The notes below the pieces were generated by a model, which worked only from the letters and a program-made list of their open reading frames with translations, had not been told where the DNA came from and made no database searches. Shown here piece after piece: positions 8,166 through 17,897 of a stretch of 64,000 nt of DNA; within the stretch, counting starts at the first letter, position 1; each line of letters opens with the position of its first letter. The translations under genes were made by a program, and so were the position numbers. The stretch spans positions 124,001 to 188,000 of the forward strand of contig NZ_VCEJ01000002.1 in the NCBI RefSeq assembly GCF_005860805.1, in the 5' to 3' direction. This DNA is from Dyadobacter luticola (GTDB lineage Bacteria; Bacteroidota; Bacteroidia; Cytophagales; Spirosomataceae).

Positions 8166-10553
8166 TTAATCTGTCTTTAAACTTTGAACCGGGTTCATCC
8201 ATGCTGCTTTCACACTCCGGAAACCGACGGTAAGCAGTGCTATTAAAACAGATAAAATCCCTGCTAAAACAAACACCCACCACTGTATATCGATTTGATA
8301 AGCAAAGCTTTGCAGCCAGGTTTGCATCAGGTACCAGCCGACAGGCGCGGCAACCAGCATAGCGATGAAAACCAGTTTTAAGAAGTCAGCGGACAACAAT
8401 GCCACAATGCTGGCCACCGATGCCCCGAGCACTTTCCGGACGCCAATTTCCTTCGTCCGCTGCTGCGCCGTGAATGTGGCCAGACCGAATAATCCGATGC
8501 AGGCGATCACGATGGCAATGCCCGAAAATGTGAGGAACAATGTTCCGCGGCGCTCGTCGGAGCGGTATTGCATGGCGAAGGATTGGTCAAGAAAAGCATA
8601 CTCGAAAGGCTGGCCGGGGTTGATTTCCCTGAATGTTTTTTCAATGGCGGCGAGAGTTTGGGGCATATTTTGCTGCGAAACGCGGATCAGCATATTATCG
8701 GCATCCCTGCTCCGCAGCATCAGCGCCAGCGGCTCGATCTGGTTGTGAAGCGAGCGGAGGTGAAAATCGTTGATGACGCCCGTGATAGGAACCTTCCGCG
8801 TATCGATCTCAATCAGCCCTTCATGGATACTTTTCCAGCCGAGCCGCGCCAGCATTGCCTTGTTCACCAGCACCGCGTCGGTCGAGTCATTATCCAGGTT
8901 CGCGGAAAAATCGCGGCCCTCTTTTAGCTGCATTTGCAATACCTGCACAAAATCCTGGTCCACATGAAAGTATTCGGCGCTCACCGGCACTTCCTGGCCT
9001 TTTGAATAAAAAGAAAATGTACTCTTGTTGTTAAGCTCTCCGCCAATCGTTCCGTCCATGAGGCTAATGTGCTGGATCTGTGCGTTTTGTAATAATTGAT
9101 TTTTCAAAACCTTCGCGAATTGCTGTGCCGAAGGCGACCGAAGCGGAACATTGATTACCTGCTGCTGGTTAAAACCGAGCGCTTTGTGGGTCATGTATTG
9201 CAACTGCTGGTAAACCACGATGGTACCGATGATCATCACCATTGAAATAGAGAACTGCAAGACTACCAGTGATTTCCGCAAAAATGCACCCTGCGTCTTT
9301 GACCCCGCAGAACCTTTGAGTACTACCGCCGGATTGTATTTTGAGAGAATAAATGCAGGATACAAACCGCTGGCCAGACCGACGATGCACGTCAGTATCA
9401 TAAAAATGCCGACTGTTTTGAAGCTCAATAAGTTGACTTCCAGTTTTTCGTCCGCGATGGTATTGAAAAGCGGCAGTAAAATTTCGAGTAATAACACACT
9501 CGCAGCCATAGCCAGCGCGGATACCAGCATACTTTCTGCCAGAAACTGCGCGATCAGCTGCCTTTTTTGAGAACCTACCGCTTTGCGGACACCAATTTCA
9601 CGCGCCCGGCCGGTAGCGCGGGCAGTAGCAAGGTTGATATAGTTTACGATCGCGATCAGCAGAATAAAAAATGCAATCGCCGATATCGTATATACGTAGC
9701 GCATCGTGCTGCCATTTTCTTCACCCAGCAAATGCGCCGATTTCAGGTGAATGTCGTGAAGCGGCTGAAATGAGATTTTAAAAACCACTTTGTTATTACC
9801 CTCATCACCAATGCTTTTGGCAATATATTTTTTGTAAAAAGCCGGCATTTTATTGCTGAGCTTTTGCACAGTGCCAGGGTCGTTTAAAAGCAGGTAAGTA
9901 AGGGTGTTGAAATTGCCCCAGTTGTCGGCCGTGACGCGATTCACCTGGTAATTAAAATAGGGTAGGACCGCATCGAATTTTAAATGATGGTTTCCCGGCA
10001 ACTCACGGATAACGCCCGCAACAACAAAAGGCATGTTGTCTTTGACAAGAACCGTTTTTCCGACCAGACCGGCCGTTTTTCCAAATAAAGTATGCGCCAG
10101 GTTTTCGGTCAAAACCACCTTGTTTGGACTATTCAGCGCGGTTTTAGCATTGCCTTCGACAAAATTGTAATCGAAAAAAGTGAAGAGCGTGGAATCGGCG
10201 AAAATCATTTTTTTGACATTGATGGCATTGTCACCATTTCGGAAAACCTGGCTGCCGGTTTTTACACGCAATGTGCTTTGGATTTCAGGATACTCGCGCT
10301 GCAATGTCGGCCCGAAAGGAGCGGAGGCAGTTGCCATATTGTACTGATTGCCAGACCATTTAATGTCGAGATTGAGCCGGTAAATTTTATCGGCCTGGCG
10401 GTGATAACCGTCAAAACTAAGTTCGTCCTGCACATATAGACCCAGCACGAGCGCGCAGGTCAGGCCGCAGGACAAGCCGGCGAGGATCAGTAAACTGTAC
10501 GTTTTGCTTCTCAGCAGGCTCCGCCACGCGATTTTAAAGTAGTTTTTCAGCAT
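8166..10553 (-). CDS. MacB/FtsX-type ABC transporter permease
   Basis: 795 residues. The start MLKNYFKIAWRSLLRSKTYS is the standard opening of the Bacteroidota family with two FtsX units. The first TM helix is at about 20-42, a periplasmic MacB_PCD domain at about 45-270, an FtsX three-helix unit with GRAREIGVRKAVGSQKRQLI at about 290-410, then a second periplasmic domain and a second FtsX unit (TAQQRTKEIGVRKVLGASVA) to the end. These permeases work as mechanotransmission devices with a separate ATPase, exporting lipoproteins, peptides or antibiotics, or acting in envelope stress. No ATPase gene is adjacent, which is common for this family. Convergent with the cytochrome gene ending at 8141. 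Confidence 0.88.
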   Translation of the reverse strand: MLKNYFKIAWRSLLRSKTYSLLILAGLSCGLTCALVLGLYVQDELSFDGYHRQADKIYRLNLDIKWSGNQYNMATASAPFGPTLQREYPEIQSTLRVKTGSQVFRNGDNAINVKKMIFADSTLFTFFDYNFVEGNAKTALNSPNKVVLTENLAHTLFGKTAGLVGKTVLVKDNMPFVVAGVIRELPGNHHLKFDAVLPYFNYQVNRVTADNWGNFNTLTYLLLNDPGTVQKLSNKMPAFYKKYIAKSIGDEGNNKVVFKISFQPLHDIHLKSAHLLGEENGSTMRYVYTISAIAFFILLIAIVNYINLATARATGRAREIGVRKAVGSQKRQLIAQFLAESMLVSALAMAASVLLLEILLPLFNTIADEKLEVNLLSFKTVGIFMILTCIVGLASGLYPAFILSKYNPAVVLKGSAGSKTQGAFLRKSLVVLQFSISMVMIIGTIVVYQQLQYMTHKALGFNQQQVINVPLRSPSAQQFAKVLKNQLLQNAQIQHISLMDGTIGGELNNKSTFSFYSKGQEVPVSAEYFHVDQDFVQVLQMQLKEGRDFSANLDNDSTDAVLVNKAMLARLGWKSIHEGLIEIDTRKVPITGVINDFHLRSLHNQIEPLALMLRSRDADNMLIRVSQQNMPQTLAAIEKTFREINPGQPFEYAFLDQSFAMQYRSDERRGTLFLTFSGIAIVIACIGLFGLATFTAQQRTKEIGVRKVLGASVASIVALLSADFLKLVFIAMLVAAPVGWYLMQTWLQSFAYQIDIQWWVFVLAGILSVLIALLTVGFRSVKAAWMNPVQSLKTD

Positions 10554-10854
10554 GATTCGTCAGGTTTGCGCTCTTTGTTTCAAGATAAATAAATTATCAT
10601 GCCGACGAAAATATTACCTTTAATCTACTGATTTTAAGATGTTTGTATTAAAATGCATGTACGAAACCGAACAGCTGCGTCCGGTTAATTTTTTCTGATC
10701 CGGTCATTTTCATCTTTGGAAGTTCAGTGAGATGATCCAATTCAAAAAACATGCTTCCCCGTTTCAAAAAAGGGCATTTTACAATTGAATTTGTAACCTG
10801 GCATCGATATATTTGCTCGTGCCGCGAACTCGAAACTGATCTTCAACGGACTGC
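10554..10854. other. Intergenic region with promoter-like signals
   Basis: This 301-base gap separates the divergent permease and the small protein at 10855. It is AT-rich with no open frame of note. I see no hairpin-plus-T terminator. The only signal I can support is a Bacteroidota-type promoter near its right end (next entry). Confidence 0.4.
10784..10815 (+). promoter_or_regulatory. Candidate Bacteroidota sigma-70 promoter
   Basis: TATATTTG at 10808-10815 matches the Bacteroidota -7 consensus TAnnTTTG, with ATTG 20 bases upstream at 10784 as a weak -33 box. It lies about 40 bases before the start of the small gene at 10855. Assigned by eye from the known consensus; no transcription data. 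Confidence 0.35.
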
Positions 10855-11271
10855 ATGAATGCATTAACCCACTTTCGTAAAGAAATCAAAGCATACTTCC
10901 CAGAATCCTCGGAGCTGATACTTTCCGAGAGCTTTGCTACGCATCCGAGGTTCAATTTTTATTTTGAAATAAAACCCGGAGAACGTTTCCTGCTCTATCT
11001 CAATTCCGACGGCGATGACCTTGGCTATACCTTGAAATGCCTGGAATTCAGGGATTCAGACGTTTTGAAAAGGCTGATCAACTCCTATCCAACCATCGGG
11101 TCCAAAGCATTCAACATTGGTCAGCCGCGCACAAGGATTTCCTTTATTTACCGGGCCGAAAATAGGATTTCCGTCACCCAAACCGGAGGAGACATTCATG
11201 ATGATTTTAACTGGCACGAGATCTCCGCCAGCCACCTGCTCCAAGGCCTGGATCCGCTCATAAAAAACTGA
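10855..11271 (+). CDS. Small cytoplasmic protein of unknown function
   Basis: 138 residues, no signal peptide or membrane segment. It opens with an amphipathic helix (MNALTHFRKEIKAYFPESSE), then mixed strands including FNFYFEIKPGERFLLYLNSD, and ends in a polar segment with ISASHLLQGLDPL. I do not recognise the family. The codon use and GC content look like the neighbours. A plausible promoter lies just upstream and the gene is monocistronic; the next gene runs toward it. An imperfect hairpin (CAGGCCACAT paired to ATGTAACCTG) lies between the two stop codons but lacks a good T tract. Confidence 0.65.
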   Translation: MNALTHFRKEIKAYFPESSELILSESFATHPRFNFYFEIKPGERFLLYLNSDGDDLGYTLKCLEFRDSDVLKRLINSYPTIGSKAFNIGQPRTRISFIYRAENRISVTQTGGDIHDDFNWHEISASHLLQGLDPLIKN

Positions 11272-11321
11272 CAGGCCACATCCGGAAATGTAACCTGCCA
11301 GCTTAATATGTTCTCTTATAG

Positions 11322-11753
11322 TTAGTTCTTTGTAAATTGGAGCTGCTCGTTGCTTGAACTATTATCATCTTTAAGCGAAATCAGCTTGTCCGTTTTGGCT
11401 ACGATCACCCAGTCGTGGTTCAATGATTCGAGGTCCTTATCCTGCACATTCAAGCCGATTTTAAACTTTGTAACCCCATCATTCTGAAACTGTTGCCAGA
11501 TTCCTGACACAGCTTTGTTGTTTCCAGTCAGCTTGATCGTCCCGGAGTCAGCAAATTCAAAAGTATAGCCGCTATAATCCGCGGTTTTGTCCTCTCCGGG
11601 CTCTTTAAAAAGTGAAACTTTCCATCCCGCGCCGGGTGCCGCGGTCGAAATTTCGGGTGACTTATCATCATCATCGCTCGAACACGCGCTCAAAGTGAGC
11701 AGTGCGACACAAAAAAGCAGCAGTGACAAATAGGATTTGGCTTTCATAAACAT
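11322..11753 (-). CDS. Lipocalin-like lipoprotein with surface-export signal
   Basis: 143 residues. The signal ends in the lipobox LLTLSAC (Cys about 24) followed at once by SSDDDDK, the acidic patch that acts as a surface-export signal for many Bacteroidota lipoproteins. The mature part (YSGYTFEFADSGTIKLTGNN, then GIWQQF, LESLNHDWVIVA, EQLQFTKN) has the strand pattern of short lipocalin-like proteins common in this phylum. A second ATG six bases downstream is an equally good start. Ligand and role are unknown. Confidence 0.75.
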   Translation of the reverse strand: MFMKAKSYLSLLLFCVALLTLSACSSDDDDKSPEISTAAPGAGWKVSLFKEPGEDKTADYSGYTFEFADSGTIKLTGNNKAVSGIWQQFQNDGVTKFKIGLNVQDKDLESLNHDWVIVAKTDKLISLKDDNSSSNEQLQFTKN

Positions 11754-11843
11754 TGTTTGGGGTGAATGTGAAGATTTAAAATCAATACGAAAAGAAGTCT
11801 GGAACGGTTGCTAGTGACTTCTCAGGATTGCGGGCAACATTTG

Positions 11844-12992
11844 CTACCCTTCATCATCGGTATTCATGATTTTCATCAAAAGCGCGTAGGCATTTTTTAC
11901 CACCAGCCGCGTGTCCGGACGAATGCTGTCACCGCTAATTTGCTGACGTCCGCTATGCAACGCGCCGGTTGTAACTTCCTGCATTTCAAAGCTTCCCTTT
12001 GGATTTTCAGTGAAAACATAAAATTTATTTTCCCAGCGCACCACGGCTTCCTCCGGCACGGTCAGCGCGGGTTTGTTACCTACGGAAACTTCACCGTTCA
12101 TAAACATCCCCGGCACCAAAGTCGGGCTGTATTTCTCAAAATGACAGTGTACCTCCGCCATCCGGTCCTGGTCGAGGTTTTTGCTGATCAAAATAATTTC
12201 GGCTTCAAACTTTTTATCCGGGTCACTATTGGTGTAGGCGATAACCTTTTGTCCGACTGACAAAGCGTTCAGATCCTTCTCGAACACGCTGAGCGCCAGG
12301 TGAATGTCACCCGGATCGACCAGCTCGAACAGCATATCTGTCGGGGAAGTGTATTTGCCTACATTCACATTCACTTTTGAAACAAAACCATTGATCGGCG
12401 ATAGGATAGAGACACTTTTTGAAATATTGTCAGCCCTTAATTTGGCAGGGGAGATGCCGATTACTTCCAGTTTTTGGCCCAGCGCGCTCATCAAAATCCG
12501 CTGCGTTTCCATCTCGGATTTCGCCTGCTGCATCACTTTGTCGCTGCTGGCTTTGCTGGTATTCAGGTCGCGCTGGCGGTGGAATTCGGTTTCGGCGAGG
12601 GAGAATTTTTCTTTTGCTGTGAGGTAATCCTGCTGTAACTGAATGAATTGCATGTCTTCCAGCTCGGCCAAGACCTGACCTTTTCTGACGTGCATCCCCG
12701 GCAACATTTTGGTCGACCGCAGGTAACCGCCCAGCGGGAAGCTGAGGCTGATGGTACTTTGCGGCGGCACGTCGATTTTTCCCTGCAATTTCAAAACGCC
12801 GCTCACATTTTCCTCCGCCGGCGTCCCCACTTCTATGCCCACATTTTTCATCTGGGCCGGGTTGAAGGAAACCGTTTGTGCGGACATAGCGGTATCCGAT
12901 TTTTCCTGGGTTTCAGTCGATTCCGATTTGGGTTCTGTTTTGCAGGAAGCCATGACAATCAGGCAAATGCAAACGATTTGATATGTTTTCAT
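11844..12992 (-). CDS. RND efflux periplasmic adaptor (CusB/HlyD family), lipoprotein
   Basis: 382 residues with a lipobox (LIVMASC, Cys about 17) that anchors it to the inner membrane. It has the membrane-fusion-protein order: barrel-sandwich half (LSFPLGGYLRSTKMLPGMHV, RKGQVLAELED), a helical hairpin at about 115-190, second lipoyl half (ILSPINGFVSKVNVNVGKYT), then beta-barrel and membrane-proximal domains (TLVPGMFMNGEVSV). It joins the RND pump and outer-membrane factor into one channel; the pump gene ends 11 bases upstream. The acidic/Ser-rich stretch after the lipobox has no classic metal motif. Substrate probably divalent metal, inferred from the pump. Confidence 0.88.
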   Translation of the reverse strand: MKTYQIVCICLIVMASCKTEPKSESTETQEKSDTAMSAQTVSFNPAQMKNVGIEVGTPAEENVSGVLKLQGKIDVPPQSTISLSFPLGGYLRSTKMLPGMHVRKGQVLAELEDMQFIQLQQDYLTAKEKFSLAETEFHRQRDLNTSKASSDKVMQQAKSEMETQRILMSALGQKLEVIGISPAKLRADNISKSVSILSPINGFVSKVNVNVGKYTSPTDMLFELVDPGDIHLALSVFEKDLNALSVGQKVIAYTNSDPDKKFEAEIILISKNLDQDRMAEVHCHFEKYSPTLVPGMFMNGEVSVGNKPALTVPEEAVVRWENKFYVFTENPKGSFEMQEVTTGALHSGRQQISGDSIRPDTRLVVKNAYALLMKIMNTDDEG

Positions 12993-13002
12993 CCTTGTAT
13001 TT

Positions 13003-16000
13003 TTAAAGATTATTCAGTTTCATAAATTGGATCACCGACATATTGTAGCTGTTCAGCGCGCCGATGTACTCGCTTTTGATGGTCACAGATTGATCAACCA
13101 GAATCACCCACTGCAGATAGTCGATATCCCCGGCCTGAAATTGTTCGTTGGCCGTGTTTATGATGATATCCGCATTTTTAAGTGCTTGCATTTCAAAGTA
13201 TTGGAGACTTTCCTGGTATTTCCGAACCTGTTCTCCCGCACTGATCAGCTCAGCCTTAACTTGCAGCTGCACCAGGCCTGTTTGCTGGCGGCTTCTTTCC
13301 CAGTCGAGCCTGGCGGCATTGGCTCGGGCCGAGTGGGCCTTGTAAAATATCGGGACCGAAATCCCGGCATTGACATAACTGAACCGGTTTCCACTGTTGA
13401 AATACCGCTCCTGCCCATTGACCGTCTGCGGACCAATCAAACTTTGATTGTTATACCCCAAGGTAATATCCGGTAACATTCTCGACTTTTCGGTTTTCCA
13501 GCGGAACTGCGCTGCATCCTGCTCATGCTGAGCGAGTTCGACGAGTGGAAGCCGGCTCAGACTGGCTGTATCAGCAGCTGCCAGCAGATTTTGAATCTTG
13601 GAATTGCCTGGCTGGGGAATATATCTTTCTTCATCCTGAACCAGAAAATTGAATTGGTTCAAAACAATTTCAAGGTCTTTTTCAACCATGCTTAACTGAT
13701 TCGTAATCTGCTGCCTGTGCGATTCTGCGGTCGTTTTTTCGAGCAAGTTTGTGGCGCCTTTTTCAAAACGCAGGTTGGATTTGGTTTCGAAAAGCCGGTA
13801 AATGCTGTCGGCGTAGGTCAGCAATTTTTTACGCTCATTTAAAACGGCGTATTCATAAAAAAGCTGCCGGATACCCGATTTGATTTCCTGCTCGGTAAGC
13901 CGCGTTTGCGCACGAGCGGCCAGGAGATTGGCTTTCAGGACGTTTTTTTGATTGGAATAGACCGCCGGAAAACTGAAAGTCTGGCTGATGCCAAACCGGT
14001 TGTCATGGTTAATGCTGTTGAACCGCCCGTAATCCGCATTCAAATTGGTTTTTGCCAGATCAAAAGCCGTGGATTGCAAAGCTTCGCGACTTTGCTCATT
14101 CAGCTTCGAAGTTTTGCCCTGAATGTTCTTTTCCAAAGCAATTTTCATTGCATCGTCCAGCTGCACAGGCGTTTGTGCGTGACTTACACTCACTATTCCG
14201 AAAATCAGGCAGGCCGCTACAACCGCTTTGCGCACTTTTACTTTGCTTTCGACCAAAAGATAAAGGGCTGGCAGAACAAACAATGTAAGTAATGTTGCGG
14301 TGATCAGTCCGCCGATCACAACCGTCGCGAGCGGACGCTGCACCTCGGCACCCGCACCGTTACTTAATGCCATCGGCAAAAAACCGAGGGAGGCTACGGC
14401 GGCGGTCATCAATACCGGGCGCAGGCGGTTTCGCGTGCCGGTCATCACGAGCTGCCAGGTATCGGTGATGATGCCTTCTTTTTTGATCCGGTTAAATTCC
14501 GAAAGCAGCACGATACCATTTAGAACAGCCACGCCGAACAACGCGATAAAGCCAACCCCGGCCGAAATGCTGAAAGGCATCCCACGCAGCGAAAGCGCAA
14601 AAACGCCTCCGATGGCCGAAAGCGGGATCGCGGTGTAAATCAGCGCACCATCTTTAACTGATGAAAATGCAAAGTATAACATAATGAAAATGAGCAGTAA
14701 TGCGACAGGTACCGCGATGCTGAGTCTTGATTTTGCCTGCTGTAAATTCTCAAATGCGCCACCGTAGGTGATGCTATAACCGGCGTCAAACTTCATTTTC
14801 GCATCTACTTTTTTCTGCAATTCCTCCACGATGGACTGCACATCCCGGCCGCGGACATTGAAACCGACAATGATCCGGCGTCGCGTATTTTCACGCTGGA
14901 TCTGGTTCGGGCCCTCCACTTCCTGGATGCTGGCCACCTGGTAAAGCGGGATCTGAATGCCGGACGGCGTGGAAATCAGCAGGTTTTGTACATCATCGAT
15001 ATTCTTGCGGCCTTCGTCACCAACGCGCACCACGAGGTCAAATTTTTTCTCACCTTCATAAATTTGGCCGGCGGCAGCTCCGGCAAAAGCAGCATTGATC
15101 GTGCGGTTGACTTCGTCGATGTTCAGGCCATATTTGGCAATTTCGCTGCGGTTAAATTCGATGACGATTTGCGGCATGCCGGTTACTTTTTCAATGTACC
15201 AGTCGGCTGTCCCCTTCACGGTTTTAGAAATCGCACCGAGTAGTTCCGCATAGCCGGCAAGCTTGTCCAGATCTTCCCCGAAAATTTTGCAAACTACATC
15301 CTGCTTTGCTCCGGTCATGAGTTCATTAAAACGCATTTGCACCGGATATTGAAAGCCCGTAGTGACGCCCGGCACCACTTCCTGGGCAGTAGCGGCCATT
15401 TTTTCAGCCATTTCAGGAAAAGTACTAGCAGTTGTCCACTCTGATTTATCTTTTAAAACAATGATCATATCGCCGCCTTCGATCGGCATCGGATCAGTAG
15501 GAATTTCTGCACTACCAATGCGGGAAACCACTTTTTCCACCTCGGGATAATCTTTTTCAAGTCTTTCCGAAATGCGGTTGATGGCGTCGATGGTCGTGCT
15601 CAAATTGGTCCCTACAAGCAATCTGGTTTCCGTAGCAAAATCGCCTTCTTCGAGCTGCGGGATAAATTCGCCGCCCATTTGCATAAACAGAAAAACCGCC
15701 ACGCCGAACAGTGCAAAAGCTGCTACGACCATCGTTTTGCGGATTCTCAGTGCACGGGTCAGTAGTTTTTGATATACATTTTCAAGCCGCAGCATGATGC
15801 GGTCCGAGAAACTGGGAGCATGCGGGATTTTTTTGCTGATAAACATTGCGCTGATCATCGGCACGTAGGTCAGCGATAAAATGAATGCACCGAGGATCGC
15901 AAAAGCAACCGTCTGCGCCATGGGCTTGAACATTTTACCTTCAATGCCTGACAGGGAGAGAATTGGGAGGTAAACGATGAGGATAATGATCTGCCCGAAA

Positions 16001-17352
16001 ACCGCTGCATTCATCATCCGTGCTGCCGAGCCGGAAACTTCTGCATCCATTTCATCCTGCGAAATCCGGTCGATGGTTGCGTATTTTTTGGAGAAATGTA
16101 AATGATGCAAAATCGCCTCCACGATAATCACCGCGCCATCGACAATCAAACCGAAATCCAGCGCGCCGAGGCTCATCAGGTTTCCGCTGACGCCGAAAGT
16201 GTTCATCATCGCAATCGCAAAAAGCATAGAAAGCGGGATCACCGACGCCACGATCAGCCCCGCCCGCAGGTTTCCCAAAAACAAAACGAGGACAATGACG
16301 ACGATCAGCGCACCTTCGAGCAGGTTGTGCTCCACGGTCCCGATCGCATTGTTTACCATTTTGGTACGGTCGAGGAAAGGCTCGATAGTGAGTCCCTCGG
16401 GCAGTGTTTTCTCAATTTCGGCAATGCGGTTTTTGACATTTTTAATCACGTCGGAAGAGTTGCCGCCTTTCAGCATCATCACAATTCCGCCCGAAAGTTC
16501 ACCTTTTCCGGCCATCGTCAGCGCGCCATAACGTATCGCCGAGCCGATGCGCACCTCGGCTACATGGCTGATCAGCACCGGCGTACCATTTGCCGTGTTT
16601 TTCACGACAATGTTATTGATATCATCCTTCGACCCGGCCAAACCTACACTGCGTATATAGAGCACCGACGGGCCTTTTTCAATGTAAGCACCACCCGTAT
16701 TCTGGTTGTTTTTGCTCAAAGCCGTAAACACATCGCTGATCGAAAGTCCGAGCGATTTCAGGCTGGCGGGATTGACGGCCACCTCATATTGTTTGAGATC
16801 GCCGCCGAAAGTGGAAACATCGGCAACGCCCGGGGTTCCCAGGAGCTGGCGGCGTACGATCCAGTCCTGCGTGGTGCGGAGATCGGCGAGGGAATATTTC
16901 TTTTCAAAGCCATCTTTGGGCTTGATCACGTATTGATAAATCTCTCCGAGACCGGTCGTAACCGGCGCCAGCTCAGGTGTATTGGCATTTTCATTGATCT
17001 GCACTTGCGAAAGCCGCTCGGTAACCTGCTGCCTTGCCCAGTACACATCGGAGCCGTCATCAAAAACAATGGTAATGAGCGAGAGTCCGAACCGCGACAT
17101 GCTGCGACTTTCTTTCAGGCCTGGTATGTTGCTGATAGCCTGCTCGATAGGAAATGTAATGAGGCGTTCAACATCTTCGGCACCGAGTGCTGGCGCGGTC
17201 GTGATCACCTGGACCTGGTTATTGGTAATGTCGGGGACGGCGTCGATGGGAAGTTGCGTCACTTCATAAATACCGTAGATGATCCACAGCAACATGAAAA
17301 TGCCCACAACCAGTTTGTTCCTGACGGAGAACTGAATGATTTTATTAAGCAT
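13003..17352 (-). CDS. czcA: CzcA-type heavy-metal RND pump fused to a TolC-like outer-membrane factor
   Basis: 1449 residues, against about 1040 for an ordinary CzcA. Residues 1-1035 are a complete HME-RND pump. The proton-relay signature DFG-DGA-E in TM4 (Asp399, Asp405, Glu412) is of the Co/Zn/Cd type. After the last TM helix (LPALYLLVESKVKV) comes a second hydrophobic helix, AVVAACLIFGIVSVSHAQ, that looks like a signal peptide with cleavage after Ala1059. The remaining ~390 residues (LDDAMKIALEKNI onward) are an OEP/TolC coiled-coil domain with its repeat. The product may be cleaved into two proteins or act as one chain. Followed 11 bases later by the adaptor gene; preceded by a small acidic protein. 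Fusions of this kind occur in Bacteroidota. Confidence 0.9.
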   Translation of the reverse strand: MLNKIIQFSVRNKLVVGIFMLLWIIYGIYEVTQLPIDAVPDITNNQVQVITTAPALGAEDVERLITFPIEQAISNIPGLKESRSMSRFGLSLITIVFDDGSDVYWARQQVTERLSQVQINENANTPELAPVTTGLGEIYQYVIKPKDGFEKKYSLADLRTTQDWIVRRQLLGTPGVADVSTFGGDLKQYEVAVNPASLKSLGLSISDVFTALSKNNQNTGGAYIEKGPSVLYIRSVGLAGSKDDINNIVVKNTANGTPVLISHVAEVRIGSAIRYGALTMAGKGELSGGIVMMLKGGNSSDVIKNVKNRIAEIEKTLPEGLTIEPFLDRTKMVNNAIGTVEHNLLEGALIVVIVLVLFLGNLRAGLIVASVIPLSMLFAIAMMNTFGVSGNLMSLGALDFGLIVDGAVIIVEAILHHLHFSKKYATIDRISQDEMDAEVSGSAARMMNAAVFGQIIILIVYLPILSLSGIEGKMFKPMAQTVAFAILGAFILSLTYVPMISAMFISKKIPHAPSFSDRIMLRLENVYQKLLTRALRIRKTMVVAAFALFGVAVFLFMQMGGEFIPQLEEGDFATETRLLVGTNLSTTIDAINRISERLEKDYPEVEKVVSRIGSAEIPTDPMPIEGGDMIIVLKDKSEWTTASTFPEMAEKMAATAQEVVPGVTTGFQYPVQMRFNELMTGAKQDVVCKIFGEDLDKLAGYAELLGAISKTVKGTADWYIEKVTGMPQIVIEFNRSEIAKYGLNIDEVNRTINAAFAGAAAGQIYEGEKKFDLVVRVGDEGRKNIDDVQNLLISTPSGIQIPLYQVASIQEVEGPNQIQRENTRRRIIVGFNVRGRDVQSIVEELQKKVDAKMKFDAGYSITYGGAFENLQQAKSRLSIAVPVALLLIFIMLYFAFSSVKDGALIYTAIPLSAIGGVFALSLRGMPFSISAGVGFIALFGVAVLNGIVLLSEFNRIKKEGIITDTWQLVMTGTRNRLRPVLMTAAVASLGFLPMALSNGAGAEVQRPLATVVIGGLITATLLTLFVLPALYLLVESKVKVRKAVVAACLIFGIVSVSHAQTPVQLDDAMKIALEKNIQGKTSKLNEQSREALQSTAFDLAKTNLNADYGRFNSINHDNRFGISQTFSFPAVYSNQKNVLKANLLAARAQTRLTEQEIKSGIRQLFYEYAVLNERKKLLTYADSIYRLFETKSNLRFEKGATNLLEKTTAESHRQQITNQLSMVEKDLEIVLNQFNFLVQDEERYIPQPGNSKIQNLLAAADTASLSRLPLVELAQHEQDAAQFRWKTEKSRMLPDITLGYNNQSLIGPQTVNGQERYFNSGNRFSYVNAGISVPIFYKAHSARANAARLDWERSRQQTGLVQLQVKAELISAGEQVRKYQESLQYFEMQALKNADIIINTANEQFQAGDIDYLQWVILVDQSVTIKSEYIGALNSYNMSVIQFMKLNNL

Positions 17353-17454
17353 AACGAGTTCATAAATAAATACATAGCAAAAAGGATTATGCTTGCACAG
17401 GATTGCGCAGGCATGGTTTTGCCAGGGCGGAATGCGCCGGCTGTATGTAGTTAT

Positions 17455-17868
17455 TTAAGCTCGCGGAGGGCGAAAAAGAGCACCTAATGATGCATTGTAA
17501 TGCACCTGCGGCTCGTCGGGGCCGTAGTCAGCCCGGATAGGCCAATCGGGATTTTTGAAGGTAAAAGAAGTGGCAAAAGGTACAAAAAGGAAGCTGGTAT
17601 GCTGTATTTCAAACTTTTTGAAGGGAAGCTGCATGTCCTTTTCATCGTCGTCATCATTGAGATCGTCGCCCCAATAATGCATGGAAAGGAAATCCATAAA
17701 GCTGATTTCGTGGTTTAATGCTTTATGTTCTACGAAATGTGTTATCAGTGAAGGTACTTTCAGAACCTGATACAGGGAAGTAGTATCAAGTATGACGATG
17801 GTCAAGAGGATATGTAGTATAAACCTTTTCACGATTGCGAAGGTACGGGCTGAGGCGCATCTTTGCAA
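17455..17868 (-). CDS. Small acidic exported protein linked to metal-efflux operon
   Basis: 137 residues from ATG 17868; a GTG at 17832 would start directly before the hydrophobic helix (VKRFILHILLTIVIL) and is a serious alternative. After the helix come FVEHKALNHEISFMDFLSMH and an acidic cluster (DDLNDDDDEKD) followed by QLPFKKFEIQHTS. From memory, small proteins of this shape (His/Asp-rich segment plus LPF) sit in front of czcA in other Bacteroidota; I cannot check this here. It may be a periplasmic metal-binding or sensing peptide. First gene of the minus-strand operon, about 100 bases ahead of the pump. Confidence 0.6.
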   Translation of the reverse strand: MQRCASARTFAIVKRFILHILLTIVILDTTSLYQVLKVPSLITHFVEHKALNHEISFMDFLSMHYWGDDLNDDDDEKDMQLPFKKFEIQHTSFLFVPFATSFTFKNPDWPIRADYGPDEPQVHYNASLGALFRPPRA

Positions 17869-17897
17869 AAGGATTTAAAAAACACAAAAATTCTCAA

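Noticed and set aside
16102..17487. Long open frame (461 codons) on the plus strand opposite czcA
   Set aside because: Antisense to a strongly supported RND gene, no recognisable domain, composition typical of shadow frames in GC-rich third positions.
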